Source: Gnetum montanum (Eukaryota > Streptophyta > Gnetopsida > Gnetales > Gnetaceae). From it: DNA of 62,772 nucleotides. Both the position numbers and the translations under genes were made by a program. The notes under the pieces were generated by a model. That model was given only the letters and a program-made list of their open reading frames with translations. It searched no databases and was not told where the DNA came from. The number at the start of each line of letters is the position of its first letter. Position 1 is the stretch's first letter. The stretch covers positions 189,188 through 251,959 of the forward strand of contig MNCI01002120.1 in NCBI GenBank assembly GCA_015680685.1, given 5' to 3'. Below are positions 34,965 through 44,720 of the stretch, piece by piece.

Positions 34965-37029
34965 GTACCTTAGTGATTTTTCTATTTTCTTTATTTTACA
35001 ATTCTTTTCATTTTTTACATTCTTTCATAATTTTCTTATTCTTTTATACTTTTCTCATTTCTTCAATTTTTCATATTCTTTAAAATTTTTCAATTCTTTA
35101 ATTTTTTTCATCATTTATACTTTTTCATAATTTTTTACCATCTTTTTCATTTCTTTTATGCTTTGTTTCCAATCCTTTGTAAATAATTTTTGATCATTAA
35201 TAAAACACATGAAAATAAAGGCAAGTTGTAGCCCAATAAGGTGAAGATTTCCCTATGTTATCAAATCATAAGAGTTTGATTATTTGCACAGTGAGTTTAC
35301 ATCATCCATCCATACATTCCATTAATAAAGGGTTCTTGCCATGGCCATAATGATATTCTTTCCATCATCAAACTAAGAATAAACTTATGATCATTATGCC
35401 TAGACAAAAAAGTGAAGAACCAAGAGGGAATGTAAAGGACGTGACATCAAGGAAACTTGGTGATGCTTTTTGGATTATTATTGTGAGTTCTATCATGTTA
35501 CTAAAGTTGTGTTATATCCTTGTAGATCTAACAATGAATGGGAGCAAGAGTAAAATCATTGCTACCTTAAAAAGGTTGACACAAATAAGAAATAAAAGGC
35601 ACAAAATAAGTTTCTAGGGGTCCCACTAGAAAGACATGTTACCCATGCCTAAAGGTAGGTGGCTTCTTAGAAATGTAAAAATAAAAATAAAGTGCCATGA
35701 ATAAACTCCTCCCTTGGACAATACACCAATTCACAATACTCCTTATAACATTGATAGTCTTACGATTGTAACTCCAAGAGATGAAATGATGTGATGTCAC
35801 TGGAATGTGATCTAGACTTGGTTTGAATCTTTGACATAAAGGCTAATGATTACCTTAACCACTAATAAAACACAAGAATTTGTTATGCCTATGGTAAGAC
35901 ACCTCACGTCCCGATTTCTACAATCCCTTCTAAAACCATTTCATCTCACTATTTGAATAATGATAACTTATGATTTTATGTAAAAATAGAGTTATTTTTC
36001 CAATTGGGTGGTATTAATATGTGTTTTTTACTAAACAAATATGTGTTACATTCAACTCCTTAAGTGCCTAAGGACACTTTTAGGCATGATTATACAAGGG
36101 CATTAAGGGCTGGAGCTTGCTTTGGGAAGGACCCACTTGTATAATTGTTGTATCTTATACTTGCCAAGCAATTCCACATCATCTTGAGCCTTCCAATTCT
36201 AATAAATAATAATAAATACTTCCCATATCCATCACACTATCCATTCTAATAGCACAACAATGTTGTCTTTCTCATTCATTCCATCAATACCTCACACACT
36301 TTCATTGCCCAAGATTCCTTAGTCATAGACTTTCAATGCTTATTTTTCACACCTGAAGCATCATCTCCATATCAAGACCCTTTCAACATGATTCATATCT
36401 TCCAACTATCCTATGGAAGTCAACTTCTTCTGAGAAAAATATTCAGAAATTTTGATTTTTCTATGGTGACACTATATCTACAATATTGCAACCACCTACA
36501 ATATCGCACACATAAAATCTATATATAGTGCAGGAGAGTTTGAAAAACTTTTTCATTTCTAAATTTCATAAGAGGGGAGTTGTTGCCAATTTTCTTTGTA
36601 GTTAAGAGTTCTGACACCCCAAATTCTAATAGCCATAACTTGCTCATTATTGTCTCAATTTCCATGATTTTTGAGTCTATGTGATCCTAGAATGATCACC
36701 TTAGTCGTGGTGGGGTTGCAGCGTGGCAAGGGGATGGTGCTAGTAAGGAAAATTTGAGTCAATTTTTTTAAAATTGCTAAGTAGAAGATATTATAGGGGT
36801 AATTTTGAGGAAACATATTAAGAATTTTTAAAGCAAATCACTCATGCTAAGGCCAAAACCATTTTGAGAGGACTTCTAATTGATCATACCACTCATCTAA
36901 AGTACTAATGGGGTTGTTATTAAAAAATATTTTAACTTTATAATCATAATGAACTAAGAACTTGATATAACTAAGGGTACGGGTAAGGTATCAATTGTTG
37001 CTCATTTATGAGAATATTCTAGTAATTCC
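34965..37029 (+). other. non-coding spacer of element O downstream of pol
   Basis: A T-rich tract (34975-35160) is followed by DNA homologous in parts to the 3' regions of C1, C and D. It includes a variant of the conserved motif (TTGCTTTGGGAAGGACCCAC, within 36098-36137). A short block of ACAATATTGCAACCACCTAC plus CAATATCGC near 36480 resembles an LTR palindrome, followed by CTATATATAG. It ends in TTGATTGATTGTAG near 37048, a plausible splice acceptor before the additional ORF. Confidence 0.6.
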
Positions 37030-37607
37030 AAATCCTTGATTGATTGTAGGTGTTCCCAAAAAAGGAAACACAGGAAGAACTCCAATAATCAATAATCAAA
37101 AGATCATGAGGTTGTGGAAGAGGGCAACTGAGTAAGCAAAATAAGGAGAGCAAGAAGCACAGTCCTTTAGCATTCATTAACAAAATCCTACCATAGAGCA
37201 ATCTACCCAAGCAAAAGCGTATGTTCCACTAGTGCCTATTGAGGGATAACAACTTACACTATCACTTGAATGCCTTTAGGCTATTTAGGAAAAATCTATC
37301 ATGTCGATAGTAATTGTGGAACTTAACTTTGGTCCATTTTTGGAATTTGAGTTAGAAGGTGTTATGGCCCAACTTCAATCATCTCCTTTGTGACCTACTT
37401 TGACAAACAATGGAGAATGGTATCTAGGAGAAACACTCCAATTTTGGAAAAATTGAGAAGCTAATGCGATAGTCAAAATTGAAGGAATCTTAGTATATTA
37501 CTCAGTTAAGGCAATTGCAGAGGTATTGAATGCACCTAATCAAGAAGAAAAGGTAGCACAGATATCAACCAAATCTGACACAGATGTTAGAAAGTTGTAA
37601 TTATAGT
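37030..37607 (+). pseudogene. additional ORF of element O, first part
   Basis: From VPKKGNTGRTPIINNQKIMR the frame runs with stops through VELNFGPFLEFELEGVMAQL, NNGEWYLGETLQFWKN and EGILVYYSVKAIAEVLNAPN. This resembles the N-terminal part of the plant retrotransposon ORF family often annotated as putative plant transposon protein / Athila ORF-like. It is cut by element C1 and continues at 44721. Family assignment is by pattern only. Confidence 0.55.
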
Positions 37608-37612
37608 GAGCG

Positions 37613-38377
37613 TGATGAGACGCGATATGCACAAGCTGCGATATTGCGTACGCAATATCGCGGTCCACCGCCAAATCTATAAATAAGAGGTAGCACTCCC
37701 CTCATTTGCATATAGAGGTTAGAAGTAGCAAAGCTCTAGNNNNNNNNNNNNNNNNNNNNNNNNNNNNNNNNNNNNNNNNNNNNNNNNNNNNNNNNNNNNN
37801 NNNNNNNNNNNNNNNNNNNNNNNNNNNNNNNNNNNNNNNNNNNNNNNNNNNNNNNNNNNNNNNNNNNNNNNNNNNNNNNNNNNNNNNNNNNNNNNNNNNN
37901 NNNNNNNNNNNNNNNNNNNNNNNNNNNNNNNNNNNNNNNNNNNNNNNNNNNNNNNNNNNNNNGTCACACTTAGGCTAGTTAGGTGCCTCAGTACGACCAC
38001 TTCGAGCATGTGCGTTACGTGTGGTAATCCCAGTAACGATTAGCATTTGGTAGCCACAGTTGCACAGTTCAGGGTGTGTACGGAAAGTGGGAATGGATGC
38101 TTTCACTAGGACTTAGCACTATAGTTAGAGTTAGTTTTAGTCTCTCAACCCTTCACCCCTTAGCATAGGAGATAAACCTGAAAAGACCAAAAAAAATCAT
38201 ATACCTCGGACTTACTTAACCATACACCGTGACAACAACAAGTCTGGGAAGATAACGATTAATTAACCCCAAGTGTTCCTTGCAGTGTTTAGGCATTTAG
38301 TTTACGGAGTTCGACCAGATCATGCGTGCAATCCTCGTTTCATATGGTTGAGTGTAGGGGTACCTTGCCACTCATCA
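37613..38377 (+). mobile_element. 5' LTR of C1, with an assembly gap
   Basis: It starts TGATGAGACGCGATATGC, has U3 palindromes and TATAAATA at 37678-37685, and ends GCCACTCATCA. A run of N occupies its middle. It is otherwise colinear with the 3' LTR. Confidence 0.93.
37740..37962. other. assembly gap (223 N)
   Basis: The flanking bases align to 43931 and 44297 in the sister LTR, which are 365 bp apart. The gap is therefore probably about 140 bp too short, or this LTR lacks one unit of the 105-bp duplication seen in the sister LTR. Confidence 0.95.
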
Positions 38378-38378
38378 T

Positions 38379-38396
38379 TGGCACCATTGCCAGGGA
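38379..38396 (+). promoter_or_regulatory. primer-binding site of C1 (tRNA-Asp type)
   Basis: TGGCACCATTGCCAGGGA differs from the tRNA-Asp complement at three G-to-A-type positions. Confidence 0.88.
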
Positions 38397-38518
38397 CTAA
38401 GTGTTTGTATGCCAATTAAAACATTAGGAAATCTTTCACATCGTTGTGAGCCTTAACGAACCTTTGGGTTAATTAGTTAAATAAGAACATATATAACAGT
38501 GAACAACACACCAATAAA

Positions 38519-40930
38519 ATGGCTTCTTCTCATAAGGTTAACTCACCTAGGGATAACACGGAAGATAGTCAGCGACATACACATAACCTAAAACACCCAA
38601 GTCCTAAACAGTATAAGATAGTTTATACTCATCCCGATGAGTATATTCCCGATTACACTTTTATCCTCCATCAGGATGAACAATTGCGTTGGAGAGATTT
38701 GTTTGGTAACATAGTTTTACCACCAAATGGATCTGTTTCGAACATACTCTTCCATGCCTTAGCACAGATTGGCATGCAAGACTTATTCGCTGAATACGTT
38801 GCTAGAGAATATGATATAAGGGATTATCATCCCACAGATGCCCAACGTATTCGAGACTTAAGGCAGGAGAGCCAACACTCATTGTTGAAGGGCAAGGTCC
38901 CCCATGTCCTTAGTGAAATAGGAAACGAGGAACTCCTCACAATGGGTTTCTTAGGAAATGATGTTTCTCCTCCTCACAATGGTGAAGAGGTTAGGCATCA
39001 GAGCCTTCGATCAACTGTACATGCTACGGGCTCTGATCCCTGTGAACACCAACTGTTCACAGCAAGAACAACCACTCACACTAAGGATGGACACTTAGAT
39101 CGTCACAACGATCGGGGCCGAAGTAGCCGAAGAGAAGGTACGAAACATCACCATGGTGATGAATCCCCTTTCTCTTCTCCTTCATCTCATCATTCACACT
39201 CTCCTTCCACATCTGGGCGCAACCATCGTGAGCACAATGGAGAGGGTAAAAGTAAGGAAGATGAAAGACCTCGATAGGAAGGTCGAGAGTTAGGACAAGA
39301 GCAAGGACGTAGGGAGAGTAGGGAACCACCATGAAGACATCACAGACGTCATGATAGGGATGATCATGACAAACCCCTACTCGCAACCCGAAGCATGCTA
39401 GACATCACAGAGGCAGTTAGGATCCCCACAAGGCATTTAAAAGATAGTAGGATTAAGCGTCTGGACATAAATAATATCCCACATTTTGAAGGGGGACACA
39501 ACGTTGATCCTCAACATCATTTACAGGCATTCCACGATGCCTATGCCTTGTAAAATATAGATAATAAGTGGCAGAAGCTTAAATTGTTCCCAAGGACACT
39601 CACCAAAGAAGCAGATAGCTAGTACTGGTCCTTAGAACTGGAAACCATCAAGAGGTGGAGTACGATGCTCGAACTGTTCAACAACAAATATCAAACGTAC
39701 TCCAGAGTGTCCAATTTGCATAAGCAGATCCAAGGCTAGAAACCAGGTGCTTATGAACCCTTGGATGCTGCCATGGCCCGTTACTATACACTGCTACATC
39801 GTTGCCCAGGCCATGGGTACGCTAAGCAGGCTCAACTTCGCCACATCGTGGATGGGTTAAGGAATGAAACAAGAAGGACTCTTCGGACTTATGCCCAAGG
39901 AAGACTCTCACAACTTAGAGCCCATGAAGTTGAAAGTTTGTTGGAGTAAGTAGCAAATGAAGAAGGTGAGCTACGCAAAAGGGAAAGTGCAGAAGAGTAC
40001 AACCGCAATCCCTCCCTTCAAAAGAAGGGAGTGAAATTTTGTGATGAAGAGGATGAGTCACCACTCGAAGAGTTGGTGAATCAGAAAACCTTGCCGATCC
40101 AAAAACTAACAACAGAAATAGCGGCTAAGGTAGACGATGTATGGAGTTCCTTAGACTCTAAAATTGAAACTGTCTTAAAAATTGTAGAAGAGTGTAAGGT
40201 AGAGCAAAGTAGTGACAAAGGTAAGAAAAAGTGGAGAGATTTAAGCCCTGCACATAAAAAGGGTAAGGGAAAAATCACGAACGCTGATGTGGCTGTAGAT
40301 TCTGACACAGACGATGATGGTGGATGTGAGGTTTGCTACTATGACCATCCTAAGGGATGTTGCCCCATTATCTCACATCTATAGGAGTTTGGGGTGTATG
40401 CACTTAATCCAAAATTGAACCAATGACAAACACCCCGAAGGTTATCTTATCCACAAGGTAACCCAAGGTAACGTATTATCCAAGTGGAACTCCACCATAG
40501 CCCATCAAATAGCATCAACAATGGTAATATCCACAATCATGGGGGATGCCATCGCTGAAACAACAGTACCCTTACCGGCAGCCTGACCCTTATGGATATT
40601 ATGTGCAGCAGTCGATTTCTCCAAGTGACTCTATGGGTCACGCAACCCCCAACCGTCACTACCAAGCTTGGGAGTACTTCATAAGGACTCCTTCTCCTCC
40701 GGGAGACACTCCATACCCACACCATCCTCCTAATCCATCCACACCTCTTCCACCTCAAGTAGTTCCTATAACACCTCTTGCTCCAACAATGCAAGGGGAA
40801 CTTCCTCCTCAACCGTAGCAACGTCACACTACGAGAGCTATAAATATCCAACTTGTTGCTGGTTCTAACAACTGTAAAAAGAGAAGACCTTACTTCAGAA
40901 CCAAAAGCCCAGATAAACTCTTGCAAGAAT
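38519..40930 (+). pseudogene. gag of element C1
   Basis: The first 252 codons (38519-39277) are open from the ATG. HPDEYIPDYTFILHQDEQ is the family hallmark, followed by QIGMQDLFAEYVAREYD and a basic/His/Ser-rich segment. After a stop the same frame continues. The gag core is at about 39480-39950 (LKLFPRTLTKEAD, RWSTMLELFNNKYQTYS, TYAQGRLSQLRAHEVESLLE), then an acidic/basic linker. A zinc knuckle, CEVCYYDHPKGCC (C-x2-C-x3-H-x4-C), is at 40327-40365. A Pro-rich segment follows in another frame, because bases were lost near 40470. Several stops look like TGG to TAG changes. Confidence 0.9.
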
Positions 40931-40944
40931 AAGCGGTTGAGTAC

Positions 40945-41835
40945 ATGTATAGGCCTCTAACCACTAACACTTCGGAGCACCCTTCAGTCCAACAAGGCGT
41001 AACGCATACGGTTATGTTAACGCATACCGTAACTGACTGGATCAAGGTAGGCCACCTTCCTAGGAAACTAACTGACCCTAGAAATCCCTTTATTTATTTA
41101 CAGATTGCTAGAAATACACCACATCAGGCTCTTCTTGACTCAGGTTCCGGAGTCAACTTAATTTCACAAAAGATGTATCATGCCTGGAACTTTCCACAAC
41201 TTAAGAAGAGCAACATCCAACTAGAGCTGGTAGACCAGTCCATCACCATTCCCTTAGGATTGGTGGAGGATGTTATTACCGTTGTATGTGGTTGGTCCTA
41301 CCCAGCTAACTTTCTGGTGATCGAGGTTAACAACAACGAAGGGGACTTCCCAATTATAATGGGAAGGGCATGGCTAAGCACAGTAGACGCATGCCTTAGG
41401 ATCTGCGATCTTTCCTTGGAAATCTCTAAGATAAACATATGTGGAAAGATCGAGAAAAGGAAAGTTCCATGCATCACATACAGTGATTCATCGGGTGATG
41501 ACATGGAGGTATGCTCATCTCCTCCATGTAATAGGTGTGCCCTTGAAACTCTGCCACAAAGATGCCTGTATGTAGCAACCACACAAGAAGTAGTAGAAAC
41601 CCCATGGTTGACAACCAGAAGGAGCAGACAAATATGCATGGAAAAAATTGAGGAAACTCATGCTAACAATGAAAGCATATATACATTGGAACATGAGCAT
41701 CGCCAACTTCCATCCCTAAATCTAAGATCATCAATTGGGAGAAGTTGGGCACTTCTAAGAAATTCAAACAGACGTTCATTATTTCGGGTCTCTCCCTTAA
41801 AACTCAGTCATGGGGGAAATGACCACCTATGCTAA
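40945..41835 (+). CDS. C1 protease ORF with conserved C-terminal tail (296 codons)
   Basis: This is the longest open frame of the window. TDWIKVGHLPRKLTDPRNPF is followed by QALLDSGSGVNLISQKMYHA, with the retropepsin D-S-G at about residues 72-74. Then come LGLVEDVITVVCGWSYPANF, GDFPIIMGRAWLSTVDACLR (the ILGRPFL-like block) and KRKVPCITY. About 110 further residues follow, ending SIGRSWALLRNSNRRSLFRV and SPLKLSHGGNDHLC. The tail joins what corresponds to the protease-RT linker of O directly to the end of its pol, so the RT-to-integrase segment is missing as a block. The frame differs from gag. It could still encode a folded protease if expressed, but gag upstream is broken. Confidence 0.82.
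   Translation: MYRPLTTNTSEHPSVQQGVTHTVMLTHTVTDWIKVGHLPRKLTDPRNPFIYLQIARNTPHQALLDSGSGVNLISQKMYHAWNFPQLKKSNIQLELVDQSITIPLGLVEDVITVVCGWSYPANFLVIEVNNNEGDFPIIMGRAWLSTVDACLRICDLSLEISKINICGKIEKRKVPCITYSDSSGDDMEVCSSPPCNRCALETLPQRCLYVATTQEVVETPWLTTRRSRQICMEKIEETHANNESIYTLEHEHRQLPSLNLRSSIGRSWALLRNSNRRSLFRVSPLKLSHGGNDHLC
41805..41817 (+). promoter_or_regulatory. internal PPT-like motif 1 in C1
   Basis: CAGTCATGGGGGA lies at the end of the protease ORF. It is nearly identical to the terminal PPT at 43748-43761 and to a middle copy at 43175-43186. Equivalent copies occur in D (53288-53301), C (18827-18840) and O (34934-34946). Confidence 0.5.
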
Positions 41836-43350
41836 TCATATGGGGCCCTTAGTTCTTTTCCAGTTTTTGTTTTACAACATTGTTGTTTTACAACATTTTT
41901 TTTTTTACAAATTTTGGTTTTACAATTTCTTTAACTTTTCTAATTTTTTTTTTTACAAAATCGTTATACTTTTCCACTTTGTGTGTGTGTGTGTGTGCCA
42001 TCCACCATGTAAGTTTGCCACCCAATAAGTGTTCGGGCCGATGGGATGAACTGTTTTTCATTGATTACTAATGTTTGGTTTTTACCTTTAAGTTAAAATG
42101 TTGACACTAAGGTATGTTCTTTTGATATGGAAGGCAATGAGTCCACTTCATCTATCCATCCATGAAGTGTATGGTTTCTCTTGGCTTGGAAATGTATAGT
42201 CCCCTTCTAATAAGAACTTTAACAAATCGGTGACTCGTTATTTCTCAAACTAAGGACGGACTCAAGGATTGCAAAGGGTGTGACTTCAAGGGAACTTGGT
42301 GCTTTTGTGTTGGTCATTCTCTTGGGCACTTAGATGTTTCTTCTTGAGTTTTCTTACCATTCCGATGTTACCAAATTATCGGAAGTTGAGCCAATAAAAA
42401 TAAGAAGTCTTTACATGGTGTGGTTCTCACGCATAAAAACACAAAACACAAAAAAAAATGAAGAAAGTGAGAATTCAAAGCACACCCCTTAGACGAAATA
42501 AAATTTGGGCTATAAGCATTGGTTATGGAACCAAAAGTGTTCCCTCTAACTAAGGCCCTTCTCGCTTCCCATTTTCTCCTTTGTTTCGTCGGAATAGTGG
42601 TGGCTCTTAGAAAGATGCATCCTCATTATCCAAGTGGATGGTTTAACCGAATGCATTGATGCGAAGTCACTGGAAGTGGTTGGTTTGAGCCTGAAGTTGG
42701 AATGAGATTTGCCAAGTCACATTAATCATCAAACACACAAGGTGCTATACACCACCTTTTTCTTGAGATTCCATTCCATTCTCTTCTCTCCTCTCCATCC
42801 TTCTCTCCATTGTTCACCTCATTGTCGGTTGTATCATTAGTGTATATATCTTGGTTGATGCATTGTTTTCTTTTCAGTAAATTCTTCCGGTTTCAACTTT
42901 AACTCTTGTTCCAAAGGACATTCCTAGAGCCTACGGACTCTTTGAATGTGGGATTGTCATGGCACTAAGGGCATGAGCTTGCTTTGGGGAGGACCCACTG
43001 ACATTCCTATTTGGAACATTAGTTAACATCTTTTCCTTAACATTTTGCAATTCATTTTATTTTGTTCATTCCCATCTTGACATCCACTTCACTATTGTTT
43101 TCAGTTGTCCCTTTTTATCTATCTTTCTTACTCCTTTTCCTTCTTCATTCTACCGCTACTGGAGGTTCACGATTAGTCATGGGGGTATGGGGCCTGATTT
43201 TTTCAATTTTCTCCTAGCCTTGAAATTTTTGATTTTCTTCCTAACCCCTACACCTTCGGTAGTCATCATTACTACATCTTCCCAGATCCATATTAGCCAT
43301 ACCACAACCTAGCCAATGGACTTACACCGAAGTAAGGTATTATTTCCTTA

Positions 43351-43623
43351 ATGATTCAATTACCCTTGCTAATATATGATTGTGTTGTGTGTGAAGATGG
43401 CAATCATACAACAACGGAATGGATTTGGAGCAAACATTTGGAATGGAGTAGCGCTGAAGCAGCTATGCAAGGAGCAAGATCGATGGCGCACTTATGGATG
43501 GACAACGAAGGCGCAATGTTGGCATTGGCAGCAGCAACACTTCTTTCTATCTCTCTTTTTCTCTCAAGCTGCCAACAAAGACCTGATGTCATTGTAATAA
43601 GGTGTTCACCTTTGTTGTCATGA
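43351..43623 (+). CDS. small 3' ORF of unknown function (C1)
   Basis: The 90-codon frame includes SAEAAMQGARSMAHLWMDNE and a hydrophobic stretch (LALAAATLLSISLFLSS) near its C-terminus, ending RPDVIVIRCSPLLS. The same frame is open in element D (51554-51790) with matching residues throughout, but is disrupted in C. It could be a small accessory protein with a membrane segment, or simply a conserved non-coding region. The hairpin at 43601-43628 overlaps its end. I do not recognise a family. Confidence 0.3.
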   Translation: MIQLPLLIYDCVVCEDGNHTTTEWIWSKHLEWSSAEAAMQGARSMAHLWMDNEGAMLALAAATLLSISLFLSSCQQRPDVIVIRCSPLLS

Positions 43624-43628
43624 ACACC
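43601..43628 (+). other. conserved hairpin near the 3' end
   Basis: GGTGTTCA and TGAACACC are separated by exactly 12 nt. The same stem and loop size occur in B (8040-8065), C (17112-17137) and D (51550-51575), each roughly 120-170 bp before the PPT. This suggests selection on an RNA or DNA structure. Confidence 0.6.
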
Positions 43629-43747
43629 AGTTTTGTCAAGTCTTGTAATAATGATCCGTTCACATGTCATCCCATTAGTTCCATTCCCCTTAATAATTTC
43701 ATACCTTCCCAATATTATTGTAAGGAACTCGAGGACGAGTTTTCATT

Positions 43748-43761
43748 CAGTCATGGGGGTA
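43748..43761 (+). promoter_or_regulatory. polypurine tract of C1
   Basis: CAGTCATGGGGGTA lies immediately before the TGATGAG start of the 3' LTR. This is the place of plus-strand priming in LTR elements. Confidence 0.8.
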
Positions 43762-44715
43762 TGATGAGACACGATATGCACAAGCCGTGACATCGCATAC
43801 GTGATATTGCGACGGCTGCGATGTCCCTTGCGATATCACGTACGCGATATCATGGTCCGCCGCCAAATCTATAAATAAGAGGTGGCACTCCCCTCATTCG
43901 CATATAGAGGTTAGAAGTAGCGAAGCTCTAGCGGATTGATCACCCCAGAGATAGAATATTTTCCATGTGCCCGCAGTAGGAGTCCCCCAAGTGAATGGTT
44001 CTTTATTCGAGCAGCTTTGTACCTGAATGCAAGTTGTGTACGGCAATAAAGATGAGATTTGTGGATAAACCTTGCAGTACATGGATAGGTTTATTTAATG
44101 TTATTTATTGCTTTTCTAGTAGCACGGCATGAGTACGACTTGGTTACGAGCATTGACGAATGTGTACAGCTAGCCAAGGAATCAGCTACTCATCGCGATT
44201 AGATTCTCTTAACCTTATCTCCTAGAACGTGGGAGGAGTACGACTTAATTATGAGCATCTACGGATGTGTACGGCTAGTCAAGGAATCGGCTACTCGTCA
44301 CACTTAAGCTAGTTAGGTGCCTCAGTACGACCGCTTCGAGCACGTGCATTATGTGTGGTAATCCCAGTAACGATTAGCATTTGGTAGCCACAGTTGCATA
44401 GTTCAGGGTGTGTACAGCAAGTGGGAACGGATGCTGATGCTAGGACTTAGCGCTGTAGTTAGAGTTAGTTTTAGTCTCTCAACCCTTCACCCCTTAGCAT
44501 AAGAGATAAACTAGAACAGACCAAAAAAAATCATATACGTCAGACTTACTTAACCATACACCGTGACAACAACAAGTAAGTCTGGGAAAACAACGTTTAA
44601 TTAACCCCAAGTGTTCCTTGTGGCGTTTAGGCATTTAGTCTATGGAGTTCAACTGGATTGCACATGCTACGCTCGTTTCGTATGGTTGAGTGTAGGGGTA
44701 CCTCGCCACTCACCA
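43762..44715 (+). mobile_element. 3' LTR of C1
   Basis: The 954-bp LTR runs from TGATGAGACACGATATGC to GCCACTCACCA. U3 contains GATATC/ACGTACG palindromes (43772-43855). A TATA box, TATAAATA, is at 43870-43877 and AATAAA at 44045-44050. A 105-bp-offset tandem duplication (44131-44196 and 44236-44301) in R/U5 explains its greater length than other copies. Confidence 0.95.
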
Positions 44716-44720
44716 GAGCG

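Larger units (their letters stand above)
41836..43747 (+). other. 3' non-coding region of C1
   Basis: A T-rich tract (41880-41970) is followed by a (GT)9 microsatellite (41980-41997). A segment conserved with C, D and B includes TGCTTTGGGGAGGACCCACT (within 42961-43000) and a long pyrimidine-rich tract (43020-43150). A second PPT-like AGTCATGGGGGTATGG lies at 43175-43190. A 90-codon frame is at 43351-43623 and a hairpin at 43601-43628. Nothing in it resembles RT or integrase. Confidence 0.75.
37613..44715 (+). mobile_element. element C1: complete gag-protease-only gypsy element
   Basis: The 7103-bp element (as assembled) has LTRs at 37613-38377 and 43762-44715 and a perfect TSD GAGCG (37608-37612 and 44716-44720). 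The order is PBS, gag, protease with a conserved tail, about 1.9 kb of non-coding DNA, PPT. RT, RNase H and integrase are absent. It is nested in the additional ORF of element O, so it is younger than O. The two LTRs differ at about 40 of 415 comparable positions by eye. Confidence 0.95.

Noticed and set aside
42880-43090. Peptide ALRAxACFGEDPLxFLFG as a conserved protein
   Set aside because: The frame is open in C but stopped in C1, D and B at the same spot, so conservation seems to be of the nucleotide motif. Kept as a nucleic-acid finding.
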